From an uncultured Lachnospiraceae bacterium (GTDB lineage Bacteria > Bacillota > Clostridia > Lachnospirales > Lachnospiraceae): a DNA stretch of 10,432 nt. This document shows positions 1-6,211 of the stretch, piece after piece. The notes beneath the pieces were generated by a model that was not told the origin of the DNA, did not search any database, and was given only the letters and a program-made list of their open reading frames with translations. Each line of letters opens with the position of its first letter. Positions within the stretch are counted from its first letter, which is position 1. The DNA lies in the NCBI GenBank assembly GCA_947178115.1, contig CAMWXF010000034.1, positions 1-10,432 on the forward strand, written 5' to 3'. The position numbers and the translations under genes were made by a program.

Positions 1-25
1 TTGACAAACTTTTCCTTCTATCATT

Positions 26-54
26 ATCATATCCATATTCGCAGATACAGTCAA
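26..54 (-). promoter_or_regulatory. Candidate sigma-A promoter downstream of the permease gene, reading off the left edge
   Basis: On the minus strand TTGACT (49-54) and TATGAT (26-31) are separated by exactly 17 bp, each matching the sigma-A consensus at 5 of 6 positions. It follows the stop codon of the MalG-type permease and would transcribe a gene beyond the window. The purine-rich AGAAGGAAAAG at about 9-19 could be that gene's ribosome binding site, but it falls almost on the expected transcription start, so promoter and binding site may not both be real. No terminator is visible in 1-80, so the operon itself may also read on. Confidence 0.35.
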
Positions 55-80
55 GGATTTTTGCAAAACTTTATGACAAT

Positions 81-992
81 TTACCCCTTCACGCCGCCGG
101 CCACCAGCCCGTTCTGGATAAACCGCTGCAGGCACATAAACACAACCATGATCGGCAGCGAAGAAATCACTGCTGCCGCCGAGAACATCGTCCAATGTGC
201 AGCAAACTGATCACTGATAAATGACTGCAATCCCAGAGACAGTGTCATTTTTCCCGGTGTTTGCAGGAAAATGGATGTGATTACATATTCACTGTAGGTC
301 GCTATAAAGGAAAAAAGAAACAATACTGCAAGCTGCGGCATCGCCAGCGGCAGGATCACTTTATAGAAAACCTGAAACTGATTCGCGCCGTCCACCAGCG
401 CCGCCTCATCGAGTTCAACCGGAATCCCGTCAATATAGGATTTCAACAGCCAGATATTGAAAGCGCTTCCGCCGGCCAGCACGAAGATTAGAGCCAGACT
501 GCTGTCTACCAGGCCGAATTTATAGATCAGAATATAATATCCTGCCACTGCCATACTGTTCGGAAATACTTGCAGCACCAGAAGCGCCATGAGCCCGTAT
601 TTTCTACCCGTAAACCGCAGACGTGCAAAAGCGTAAGCGGCCAGCGATGTGAGCACTAATTGAATGACCGCCACAATCAGACATAATTTAAGTGAATTCC
701 AGACCCACAGTACAAAGTTTGTTTCTCTGAACAAATCCACATAGTGCTCCACACTTAGTTTACTCGGAAACAGAGAGGACAAAAAGAAGCTGTCTCCTGC
801 CGAAAAGGATGACATGACGATCCACAACGCCGGAAAGATTACCACGATCATCGTGATCCAGATAATGACCCTGCTCGCCCACAGACTTCTTCGCTCTGAC
901 GGTGATACTTTTTCACTGTAACTTAGCTTTGCATTTTTCTGCAGGCGTTCTTTACTGCCATTCACCTTATTCTCATGCTCTTTATGACTCAT
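81..992 (-). CDS. Sugar ABC transporter permease, MalG/GanQ type
   Basis: Inner-membrane permease of a carbohydrate-uptake (CUT1, MalG-like) ABC importer; 303 residues, a normal length. After a charged cytoplasmic N-terminus of about 40 residues there are about six membrane segments, the first near residues 42-63. The EAA loop that docks the ATPase is clear: EAALVDGANQ followed by FxxxILP spacing in the C-terminal half. The ATG lies 2 bp after the stop of the MalF-type gene, and its Shine-Dalgarno (AAGGAGG) is inside that gene's last codons, so translation is probably coupled. With the MalF-type protein it should form the membrane channel. Position beside a GH53 galactanase and a binding protein suggests galacto-oligosaccharides as cargo, as for GanPQ of Bacillus subtilis; the substrate is inferred from context. 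No ATPase gene is in the window. Confidence 0.93.
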   Translation of the reverse strand: MSHKEHENKVNGSKERLQKNAKLSYSEKVSPSERRSLWASRVIIWITMIVVIFPALWIVMSSFSAGDSFFLSSLFPSKLSVEHYVDLFRETNFVLWVWNSLKLCLIVAVIQLVLTSLAAYAFARLRFTGRKYGLMALLVLQVFPNSMAVAGYYILIYKFGLVDSSLALIFVLAGGSAFNIWLLKSYIDGIPVELDEAALVDGANQFQVFYKVILPLAMPQLAVLFLFSFIATYSEYVITSIFLQTPGKMTLSLGLQSFISDQFAAHWTMFSAAAVISSLPIMVVFMCLQRFIQNGLVAGGVKG

Positions 993-994
993 TC

Positions 995-1906
995 TCAGTC
1001 CACCTCCTTAAAGGAACCCGACATATGCATATTGATCAGCGTAAAGGTACCGACAATGATGAAAATCAGCACACTGAAGGTCGCCGAAAGCTCATACCGG
1101 TTCGACCATGTGGTCATTTTGTATGTGGTACTCGCCAGTATATCCGTATAGCCCGCAAACTGGTTATCCACCCTCGCCGGTCCGCCCTGCGTAATCATAT
1201 AGATATTTCCGAAGTTATTAAAATTCGAAGCAAAAGTAGATATAACCAATGGAATGGACAACTTCGTCACCATAGGCAATGTTATGCTCTTAAAGCATTG
1301 AAATTTGGTGGCACCGTCTATTTTCGCGGCTTCGTAATAATCATTAGAGATTGCCTGCAGTCCTCCCAGACATACATTCATCATATAGGGAAAACCGAGC
1401 CACACATTGACGATAATGATTCCCACACGAGCCCAGAATGCATCCGTAAGCCACGGAACACTCCATGCGATTCCGATCGCATGAAGCATGTTATTGATTC
1501 CGCCGTACTGCTCATTTAAAAGTCCCTGCCACGCCAAAATCGCTATAGTAGAGGGCAGCGCCCAAGGCACGATCAGAATCGATCTGTATATTTTCGACTC
1601 CTTCATGCGGGGATTATTCAATAAGATCGCCAGAATCAGCCCTGTAGCATAAGAACCAACGGTACTGATAACTGCGAAGCATACCGTCCAGCCGAGCACA
1701 GGGAAAAACACATGCCGGATGCTGCCTGAAAAGACTGTCAGGTAATTCTCCCATCCCACAAACGAAAAATCACTTAAGTGGTACATATTATAATTGGTGA
1801 ACGAAATAACGATTGTGTATACAATCGGCAGGCAGGTAACGATCAGGATCGAAAACAGTGCCGGAAAAAGATACCCGTAAGCCTTTGCATTATTCTTTTT
1901 TCTCAT
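995..1906 (-). CDS. Sugar ABC transporter permease, MalF/GanP type
   Basis: Partner permease of the same importer, 303 residues from the preferred start. About six membrane segments are visible, beginning with a hydrophobic helix at about residues 11-32. The EAA loop reads EAAKIDGATK followed by FxxITLP. It lacks the large periplasmic insertion of E. coli MalF (about 514 residues) and resembles the compact MalF-like permeases of Gram-positives. The reading frame also has an ATG at 1921, but that codon overlaps the Shine-Dalgarno itself: GGAGG is followed by 8 bases and the ATG at 1906 (MRKKNN), so 1906 is the better start. It follows the binding-protein gene after a 47-bp gap with a hairpin, and its last codons carry the ribosome binding site for the next permease. 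Cargo (galacto-oligosaccharides) is inferred from neighbours. Confidence 0.93.
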   Translation of the reverse strand: MRKKNNAKAYGYLFPALFSILIVTCLPIVYTIVISFTNYNMYHLSDFSFVGWENYLTVFSGSIRHVFFPVLGWTVCFAVISTVGSYATGLILAILLNNPRMKESKIYRSILIVPWALPSTIAILAWQGLLNEQYGGINNMLHAIGIAWSVPWLTDAFWARVGIIIVNVWLGFPYMMNVCLGGLQAISNDYYEAAKIDGATKFQCFKSITLPMVTKLSIPLVISTFASNFNNFGNIYMITQGGPARVDNQFAGYTDILASTTYKMTTWSNRYELSATFSVLIFIIVGTFTLINMHMSGSFKEVD

Positions 1907-1922
1907 ACCGGTAACCTCCATA

Positions 1923-1939
1923 ATTCCGCTCTGCGGAAT
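1923..1939 (-). other. Intergenic mRNA hairpin between binding-protein and permease genes
   Basis: A perfect 7-bp inverted repeat, ATTCCGC (1923-1929) and GCGGAAT (1933-1939), with a 3-base loop lies in the gap between the binding-protein stop and the MalF-type start. No T-run follows, so it is not a standard terminator. By analogy with binding-protein/permease junctions such as malE-malF, it may protect the 3' end of the upstream message or lower permease expression. The permease ribosome binding site starts within a few bases of the stem. The structure is seen; the role is inferred. Confidence 0.55.
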
Positions 1940-1953
1940 CTCTTATCATTGTG

Positions 1954-3174
1954 CTATTTCCCCGAATTCATAAGCGCAACTGCTTCTTCCAGCTGTGTCA
2001 CCATGTTTTCCGCCGCCTCCCCGGCTGTCAGTTCTCCCATCCACATGGAGCGGATGTTATTCGTATGAATGCTCCAGAGCTGTCCCATCTCGGACACTGT
2101 CGGCATAGGTTCTCCATCGTTGATTTGCGCGATAAAAGCTTTGGAATATTCACTTTCCTGTATGCCCGCAGCCGACTGGTCAGACAGTTTCGCGGGAATT
2201 CTGTCTCCGGCCTCATACATGTCCATAGCGCCGTGATCGATCAGATACAGAATCATCTCCCATGCTTTATCCTGACTGTCACTCTTATTGCTCACAAAGC
2301 TCACCTGTGTACCCACCGGCGTAACAAACGGCTGTCCGTTAAAAGTTGGCATTTGCACAATTTGAAAATTCGTTCCGGCTGAACTGAATCCATCAATATC
2401 CCATGGACCGCCGATATAATATGCGGTCTGTCCGTTCTGAAAGTTACTCCTTGCGATATCCGCCGTGACATCCGCCGAGAGCAGATGATACTCATTACAC
2501 AGGGCATTGATGAACTCATATGCCTGCACGGCACCCGCATTGGCAAGTCCGATATTCTCTACATCATATGCCCCGTTTTCGTACTTAAAAATATACCCGC
2601 CACAGGCTCTCACAAATCCGAGGTCATAATAGATACTCGTCGCATCAAAGGATACGCCGCCGCTGTCTGCTGCCTGTTCCACCAGTTCTTCCCATGTTGC
2701 AGGAACCTGAGATACCAGATCGGTATTATAAAACAAAGCGGTAGTTTCCACGGAAAGGGGTGCAGCATACCTGACACCGTCCACGTAGCATGCCTGAATC
2801 GCCGCCTCCGAAAACTCCGAATCATCATAAAGTCCGTCGGGAACCTGCGCCGTCAATCCTGCATTGACATAATCCGCAAGCTGATCATTGGGTATTCCGA
2901 TTACCGCGTCCGGTCCGTCCGGGCTGTTGATCGCCTGCGCGAACTGTTGCACCGACGGCGACTGATGGATTACCTCCACCTCATATCCGTTCGCCGCACC
3001 CCATTCATCGGCATATTTCTGTATCGTATCGGCCTCTACATTCATGTTGGTCCACACGGTAAGTTTCGTATCCGTCCCTTTCCCGGCACCGCAGCCGGAC
3101 AGAAGAATGCCGGCAAGTGCACATACAGTCAATATCGCCGCTCGTTCCCTTTTCCCACCTAAATTTCTTTTCAT
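1954..3174 (-). CDS. Extracellular solute-binding lipoprotein, MalE-like, probably for galacto-oligosaccharides
   Basis: Substrate-binding component of the importer, 406 residues, anchored on the outer face of the membrane. The N-terminus is a lipoprotein signal: basic MKRNLGGKRER, a hydrophobic stretch, then a lipobox LSGC with the lipidated cysteine at residue 28. The mature part starts with the beta strand TKLTVWTN typical of family 1 solute-binding proteins. MalE-like signatures follow: APLSVETTALFYNTDL in the middle, GGPWDIDG, and EPMPTVSEMGQLW near the C-terminus. The frame also has an ATG at 3189, but GGGAGG sits 7 bases before the ATG at 3174, which is chosen. It begins 16 bp after the GH53 gene. 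Similar to GanS/CycB of Bacillus galactan operons in type and context; the actual ligand cannot be read from the sequence. Confidence 0.92.
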   Translation of the reverse strand: MKRNLGGKRERAAILTVCALAGILLSGCGAGKGTDTKLTVWTNMNVEADTIQKYADEWGAANGYEVEVIHQSPSVQQFAQAINSPDGPDAVIGIPNDQLADYVNAGLTAQVPDGLYDDSEFSEAAIQACYVDGVRYAAPLSVETTALFYNTDLVSQVPATWEELVEQAADSGGVSFDATSIYYDLGFVRACGGYIFKYENGAYDVENIGLANAGAVQAYEFINALCNEYHLLSADVTADIARSNFQNGQTAYYIGGPWDIDGFSSAGTNFQIVQMPTFNGQPFVTPVGTQVSFVSNKSDSQDKAWEMILYLIDHGAMDMYEAGDRIPAKLSDQSAAGIQESEYSKAFIAQINDGEPMPTVSEMGQLWSIHTNNIRSMWMGELTAGEAAENMVTQLEEAVALMNSGK

Positions 3175-3190
3175 ACCTAAACCTCCCATT

Positions 3191-4264
3191 CTACATCCGT
3201 TGCAAATTCAGCAAGGCACTGTTGGCTCTTCCCTCCGTATCAAACAGAGCCTGGTTCGCCATTGTATTCCCCGCTTCCACCTTGTCATTCATATAGTCGC
3301 AGCCATTCTGATTTGCCCATTTACAGTCCGGAATCGGAAGCCATGCCGGCTCCCAGTAAAACACTCCGATACCTCTGCCGCCCTGCACGCTCCTGACCGT
3401 GCGGCACAGATCCTCAAGAAACGCTTCCTGCCCTTCCGTCGTCGCCGGATAACCTGTGGCCTTCTCCTGCTCTTTAGAAAAAACGATCCCCCTGCAGCCG
3501 AGGCAGTCCGTTGTATATCCAATGGACGTTTCCGCAATTATGACATCCTTGTCATATCTTTTACTGATATCATTCATGTTGTTAAGGAGCAGCTGCAGGC
3601 TGCCGTTCCAATGCGGATAATAGGACATACCAATCACATCATAGTCCAGATGATAGGGTTCTATTCGGTCAAACCATCCTCTATACATATTATTATCGGT
3701 TCCGAAGTCCAGATGGAACATGATTGCGGTATCGGGGCAAATCTCTCTTACACCCGCGATTCCCGCCCGCAAAAGTGCCGCCATGGTTTCCGTATTATCC
3801 GTGTGACCGTCGGGCCAGAGCAGCCCGTTTGTGATCTCATTGCCGATCTGCACCATGGCCGGAACTATTTTTACATTCTTAAGTGTTTTCAAGGTATTGA
3901 CCGTATGTAAATAAACTGCCGTCTCAAGGCTTATACCCTGCAGATTCTTCCACGATTTCGGCTTGATCTGCTTCGATGGGTCCGCCCAGAAATCACTGTA
4001 ATGAAAGTCCAGCAGTATAGACAGCTCATTGCGAACAGCACGTTTCGCCAGTTCAATCGTGGTGGTAAGATCATTCATCCCACCGCCGTAGGCATCGCCG
4101 TTATCATCATAGGGGTCCTGCCATATTCTCAATCTGATCATATCGGTGCCGCACTTTTTCAGAATCGCAAACAGATCCTCCTTCTGATCCGCCAGATAAT
4201 AGGATGCTCCATAATTCTCCAATTCCTTTAACATGGACACATCCATTCCTTTTATAAACCGCAT
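3191..4264 (-). CDS. ganB: Arabinogalactan endo-beta-1,4-galactanase, glycoside hydrolase family 53
   Basis: Cleaves internal beta-1,4-galactosidic bonds of pectic galactan / type I arabinogalactan by a retaining mechanism. The 357 residues are essentially one complete GH53 (clan GH-A) barrel: FIKGMDVSML at 3-12, RLRIWQDP at 44-51, DFHYSDFWADP at 86-96, the acid/base glutamate in QIGNE (Glu143), the nucleophile in IAETS (Glu245), and the end signature FYWEPAWLP at 302-310. Unlike typical family members it has no signal peptide; the protein begins directly at the barrel's first strand, so it appears cytoplasmic. The ATG follows the CBM lipoprotein stop by 2 bp, and AAGGAG in that gene's last codons gives a 5-base spacing, supporting this start and coupled translation. 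It may act on imported oligosaccharides, or it may be separated from an ancestral fusion. Confidence 0.93.
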   Translation of the reverse strand: MRFIKGMDVSMLKELENYGASYYLADQKEDLFAILKKCGTDMIRLRIWQDPYDDNGDAYGGGMNDLTTTIELAKRAVRNELSILLDFHYSDFWADPSKQIKPKSWKNLQGISLETAVYLHTVNTLKTLKNVKIVPAMVQIGNEITNGLLWPDGHTDNTETMAALLRAGIAGVREICPDTAIMFHLDFGTDNNMYRGWFDRIEPYHLDYDVIGMSYYPHWNGSLQLLLNNMNDISKRYDKDVIIAETSIGYTTDCLGCRGIVFSKEQEKATGYPATTEGQEAFLEDLCRTVRSVQGGRGIGVFYWEPAWLPIPDCKWANQNGCDYMNDKVEAGNTMANQALFDTEGRANSALLNLQRM

Positions 4265-4266
4265 GT

Positions 4267-4854
4267 CTACTCCTTTACCAATGTGATGTCATCTATCGTT
4301 CCCCAACCTCCGGGTGCGATCGTAACGCTGACACCCACGGTAATTTCCCCGTCCGTTACATTCAACCCAGGAAGCTCTGCCGTATACCAGTTGACATACC
4401 CGCCCAAGGTCGCGTCCGCTTTAATCGTCTCACCGTTTACAACAGCATAGAAATAGACGGAAGCATCGGCATCTCCTGCCGCGTCGCCCTGAATATGTCC
4501 CGTCAGCTTATAAGAACCTGCCTCCAATCCCGACACGGTCTGCTCCGCCGTGAAATTGACATCGCTGCTTCCGGAGTAAAAGTGGAGCGACTGCGCGCCT
4601 TCATAGCAGTCTGTCTCTCGCGTATACACATCCAGTTCTTCCGTGACATCATCAATATTGTTGATGACCCATCCCGTAAAATCCACCTCCTCAAAACTGC
4701 CATTCACAATATAGTTGCCGTTTTCATCCGCCACTGCCGCAGATCCTCCATTATCCCCGGCACTTTGCGCCTGATCGCCGCCTGATTTCCCGCAGCCCGC
4801 AAGCGTCATAATCATACATACCGCCATCAATCCCAGACATATTTTTCTTTTCAT
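4267..4854 (-). CDS. Lipoprotein with galactan-binding (CBM61-like) beta-sandwich domain
   Basis: First gene of the operon, 195 residues. A lipoprotein signal ends in the lipobox LAGC (lipidated Cys21), followed by a Gly/Ser/Asp-rich linker to about residue 45 and a single jelly-roll carbohydrate-binding domain from about 48 to 195. Recognisable parts are NGSFEE...GW at 51-62, GAQSLHFYSG at 86-95, the EQTVSGLEAGSYKL block at 104-117, and the terminal WGTIDDITL at 184-192. These match, from memory, the CBM61/CBM4_9-like modules found in secreted GH53 galactanases, which bind beta-1,4-galactan; a formal family assignment needs a profile search. There is no catalytic domain. It probably holds galactan at the cell surface for uptake or passes it to the binding protein. 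Shine-Dalgarno AAGGAG lies 10 bases before the ATG. Confidence 0.8.
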   Translation of the reverse strand: MKRKICLGLMAVCMIMTLAGCGKSGGDQAQSAGDNGGSAAVADENGNYIVNGSFEEVDFTGWVINNIDDVTEELDVYTRETDCYEGAQSLHFYSGSSDVNFTAEQTVSGLEAGSYKLTGHIQGDAAGDADASVYFYAVVNGETIKADATLGGYVNWYTAELPGLNVTDGEITVGVSVTIAPGGWGTIDDITLVKE

Positions 4855-4923
4855 AGCATTTTCTCTCCTTTTCTTTTCTCTGTTTTTGTTTTTCCAATTG
4901 TGATACCCTTGTGCCTACGTCTT

Positions 4924-4938
4924 GGTAAATATTTTATT
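4924..4938. promoter_or_regulatory. Possible second operator half in the operon leader
   Basis: GGTAAATATTTTATT (plus strand) matches the site in the regulator promoter at 6156-6170 at 12 of 15 positions and the one at 6177-6191 at 11 of 15. Its centre is 23 bp from the operator-like palindrome at 4945-4961. The region is very AT-rich, so chance similarity is possible. Confidence 0.3.
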
Positions 4939-4944
4939 ATTTTT

Positions 4945-4961
4945 TAAATAACTTATTTACT
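4945..4961. promoter_or_regulatory. Operator-like palindrome just downstream of the operon transcription start
   Basis: TAAATAACTTATTTA (4945-4959) is a perfect 7+1+7 palindrome. Shifted by two bases, 4947-4961 (AATAACTTATTTACT) matches the palindrome upstream of the LacI-type gene (6177-6191) at 12 of 15 positions. It lies at about +1 to +17 relative to the predicted start, a classic place for LacI-family repression. The assignment to the neighbouring regulator is inferred. Confidence 0.5.
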
Positions 4962-4967
4962 ACTTGG

Positions 4968-4996
4968 AATATAGCATTTATTACTTTGTTTGTCAA
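4968..4996 (-). promoter_or_regulatory. Sigma-A promoter of the galactan operon
   Basis: On the minus strand a perfect -35 hexamer TTGACA (4991-4996) is followed by a 17-bp spacer and TATATT (4968-4973, 5 of 6 to consensus). Transcription should start near 4961, giving a leader of about 107 bases before the lipoprotein ATG. The leader is purine-rich near its 3' end and shows no clear riboswitch or terminator-like structure. Confidence 0.8.
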
Positions 4997-5072
4997 TTAT
5001 CTTTTCACTTATAGACATCAATGAGTCCCATTATCAGAAATTACGCAAACTTCCTTTGCACGGATCTGCGCA

Positions 5073-5105
5073 TAAAAAAAGATGCAGCAATCACTTACTG
5101 CATCC
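5073..5105 (-). terminator. Rho-independent terminator after the LacI-type regulator gene
   Basis: The minus strand has GATGCAG (5098-5104), a 10-base loop and CTGCATC (5081-5087), directly followed by seven T residues (5074-5080). This is a clean intrinsic terminator 43 bp after the regulator stop. It separates the regulator transcript from the galactan operon, whose promoter lies about 80 bp further on. The remaining sequence between terminator and promoter (about 4997-5072) holds nothing I recognise. Confidence 0.85.
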
Positions 5106-5147
5106 GTACACCTCAATTATTCTATAAAATTTTAACATATTCCAACA

Positions 5148-6131
5148 TTAACCGCTCTTCCGATAAACCGGAATCCCATTAACAAAGATCGACTTGGTGA
5201 TCTCACCGCCGTTTAAAACCCTGTTGCGAAGTAATTCCAATGCCGTCTCACAGATACTCGGTATATCTATATGGATCGTCGTGAGCGGCGGAGAAACATA
5301 TTTGGCTATGTTTACATCGTTGATGCTGAAAATCGCAATCTGCTCCGGTATCTGTATTCCTTCCTCATTCAGCGCCTGCAGCACTCCCACTGCCAACGTA
5401 TCGCTGGCCACACAGAGAGCTGTGGGCAATTCCTGTTTATGAATAAGCTCTTTGCCGAGCCGATACCCTTCCTGCACGGTAAATTTGTCGGAAATTAAGA
5501 TAAAATCCTCCCGAAGACATTGATAATACTGGGCGCTCTGTCTGAAAGACCATTCCCGGATATCCATGGAAGGCTTTCCCGTATCAATATTTCGATCTGA
5601 TCCGCCGATAAAACCGATGGACTTATGCCCTTTTTCAACAAAATAATCGACGATCTGTGTAACGAAAGAATCCATATTCGGCCTTACTGCGTCGAAGAGC
5701 TTCTCGTCCGGGGAAGTACCGATGAACACACCTCGCTTACAGATCTGATACAATCGGTTGATCTCCTGCCTGTTCAGCCAGCCGATGGCCACGAACGCAT
5801 TCAGGTCTTTCGGAATCGCCTCCATCCCGTTCTGCCTTGTATACTCACTGAGCTGTATGTTCATTTTCTCCGCCTGCCCTGTCAGCTCCTCCTTGATATT
5901 CTGATAGAAAATATCTTCCAGTTCATCTTCCTCTTCCGTAAAATACAACAATGCCACATGATCGATTTTCGGATAGATCACCCGTTTCTTATAACCGACT
6001 TTCTCTGCGGCGGCAAAGATAGCAGCCCTCGTGTCAGGACTGACAGAAATTCCCTCGTCATAATTGAGCACTCTCGATACGGCGGCACTCGAAACGCCGA
6101 CTATTTCCGCAATTTCCTTTATCGTAGCCAT
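5148..6131 (-). CDS. LacI/GalR-family transcriptional regulator, probable repressor of the galactan operon
   Basis: DNA-binding sugar sensor of 327 residues, the usual family length. Residues 3-22 are the helix-turn-helix (TIKEIAEIVGVSSAAVSRVLN), the hinge region follows to about 55, and residues 56-327 form the periplasmic-binding-protein-like sensor domain, with GHKSIGFIGG at 168-177, TALCVASDTLAVGVLQAL at 237-254 and IAIFSINDVNIAKYVSPPLTTI at 265-286 in expected order. The frame can be extended to a TTG at 6137, but GGAGG is directly against that codon and lies 6 bases before the ATG at 6131, which is chosen. It is next to the galactan operon and has its own promoter with operator-like sites, so autoregulation is likely. 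GanR is the Bacillus counterpart in role. The inducer is unknown. Confidence 0.9.
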   Translation of the reverse strand: MATIKEIAEIVGVSSAAVSRVLNYDEGISVSPDTRAAIFAAAEKVGYKKRVIYPKIDHVALLYFTEEEDELEDIFYQNIKEELTGQAEKMNIQLSEYTRQNGMEAIPKDLNAFVAIGWLNRQEINRLYQICKRGVFIGTSPDEKLFDAVRPNMDSFVTQIVDYFVEKGHKSIGFIGGSDRNIDTGKPSMDIREWSFRQSAQYYQCLREDFILISDKFTVQEGYRLGKELIHKQELPTALCVASDTLAVGVLQALNEEGIQIPEQIAIFSINDVNIAKYVSPPLTTIHIDIPSICETALELLRNRVLNGGEITKSIFVNGIPVYRKSG

Positions 6132-6148
6132 AAACAACCTCCAGTTAA

Positions 6149-6177
6149 AATATCACATAAATATTTTACTGCGTCAA
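6149..6177 (-). promoter_or_regulatory. Promoter of the LacI-type regulator gene
   Basis: On the minus strand TTGACG (6172-6177), a 17-bp spacer and GATATT (6149-6154) preceded by an extended -10 TG (TGT before the hexamer). The weak -10 is offset by the TG element. The promoter is flanked and overlapped by two operator-like sites. No terminator is seen between tex and this promoter, so read-through from tex is also possible. Confidence 0.6.
6156..6170. promoter_or_regulatory. Operator-like site in the regulator promoter spacer
   Basis: CATAAATATTTTACT matches the palindrome at 6177-6191 at 11 of 15 positions and the site at 4924-4938 at 12 of 15. It fills the spacer between -35 and -10, where a bound repressor would block polymerase. 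Its centre is 21 bp, two helical turns, from the other site. Confidence 0.4.
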
Positions 6178-6191
6178 GTAAATTGTTTACT
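6177..6191. promoter_or_regulatory. Operator-like palindrome upstream of the regulator gene
   Basis: AGTAAATTGTTTACT has perfect 6-bp arms (AGTAAA/TTTACT) around a 3-base centre and shares its last base with the -35 hexamer of the regulator promoter. A similar sequence lies at the operon promoter (4947-4961, 12 of 15). This is the best candidate for the regulator's own binding site. Confidence 0.55.
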
Positions 6192-6211
6192 CTAACTTAT
6201 TCTGACCCCTG

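Noticed and set aside
1-6. TTGACA at the very start of the plus strand
   Set aside because: No -10 element at a proper distance and no plus-strand gene follows.
902-1519. 205-residue open frame on the plus strand
   Set aside because: Lies opposite the MalF-type permease gene, which has clear family motifs. The translation is rich in His, Arg and Cys with no recognisable domain, as expected of a shadow frame.
3044-3910. 288-residue open frame on the plus strand
   Set aside because: Antisense to the GH53 and binding-protein genes, spans their junction, and shows no family features.
5043-5058. Short inverted repeat GCAAA/TTTGC between terminator and operon promoter
   Set aside because: Only 5 bp arms, no T-run and upstream of the promoter; likely chance.
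6132-6137. Upstream TTG start for the LacI-type regulator
   Set aside because: The Shine-Dalgarno directly touches this codon, leaving no spacing; the ATG at 6131 has a 6-base spacing and gives the standard N-terminus.
6177-6191. Palindrome after tex read as a tex terminator
   Set aside because: The arms are AT-rich and no T-run follows on the minus strand; similarity to the operon site makes an operator more likely.
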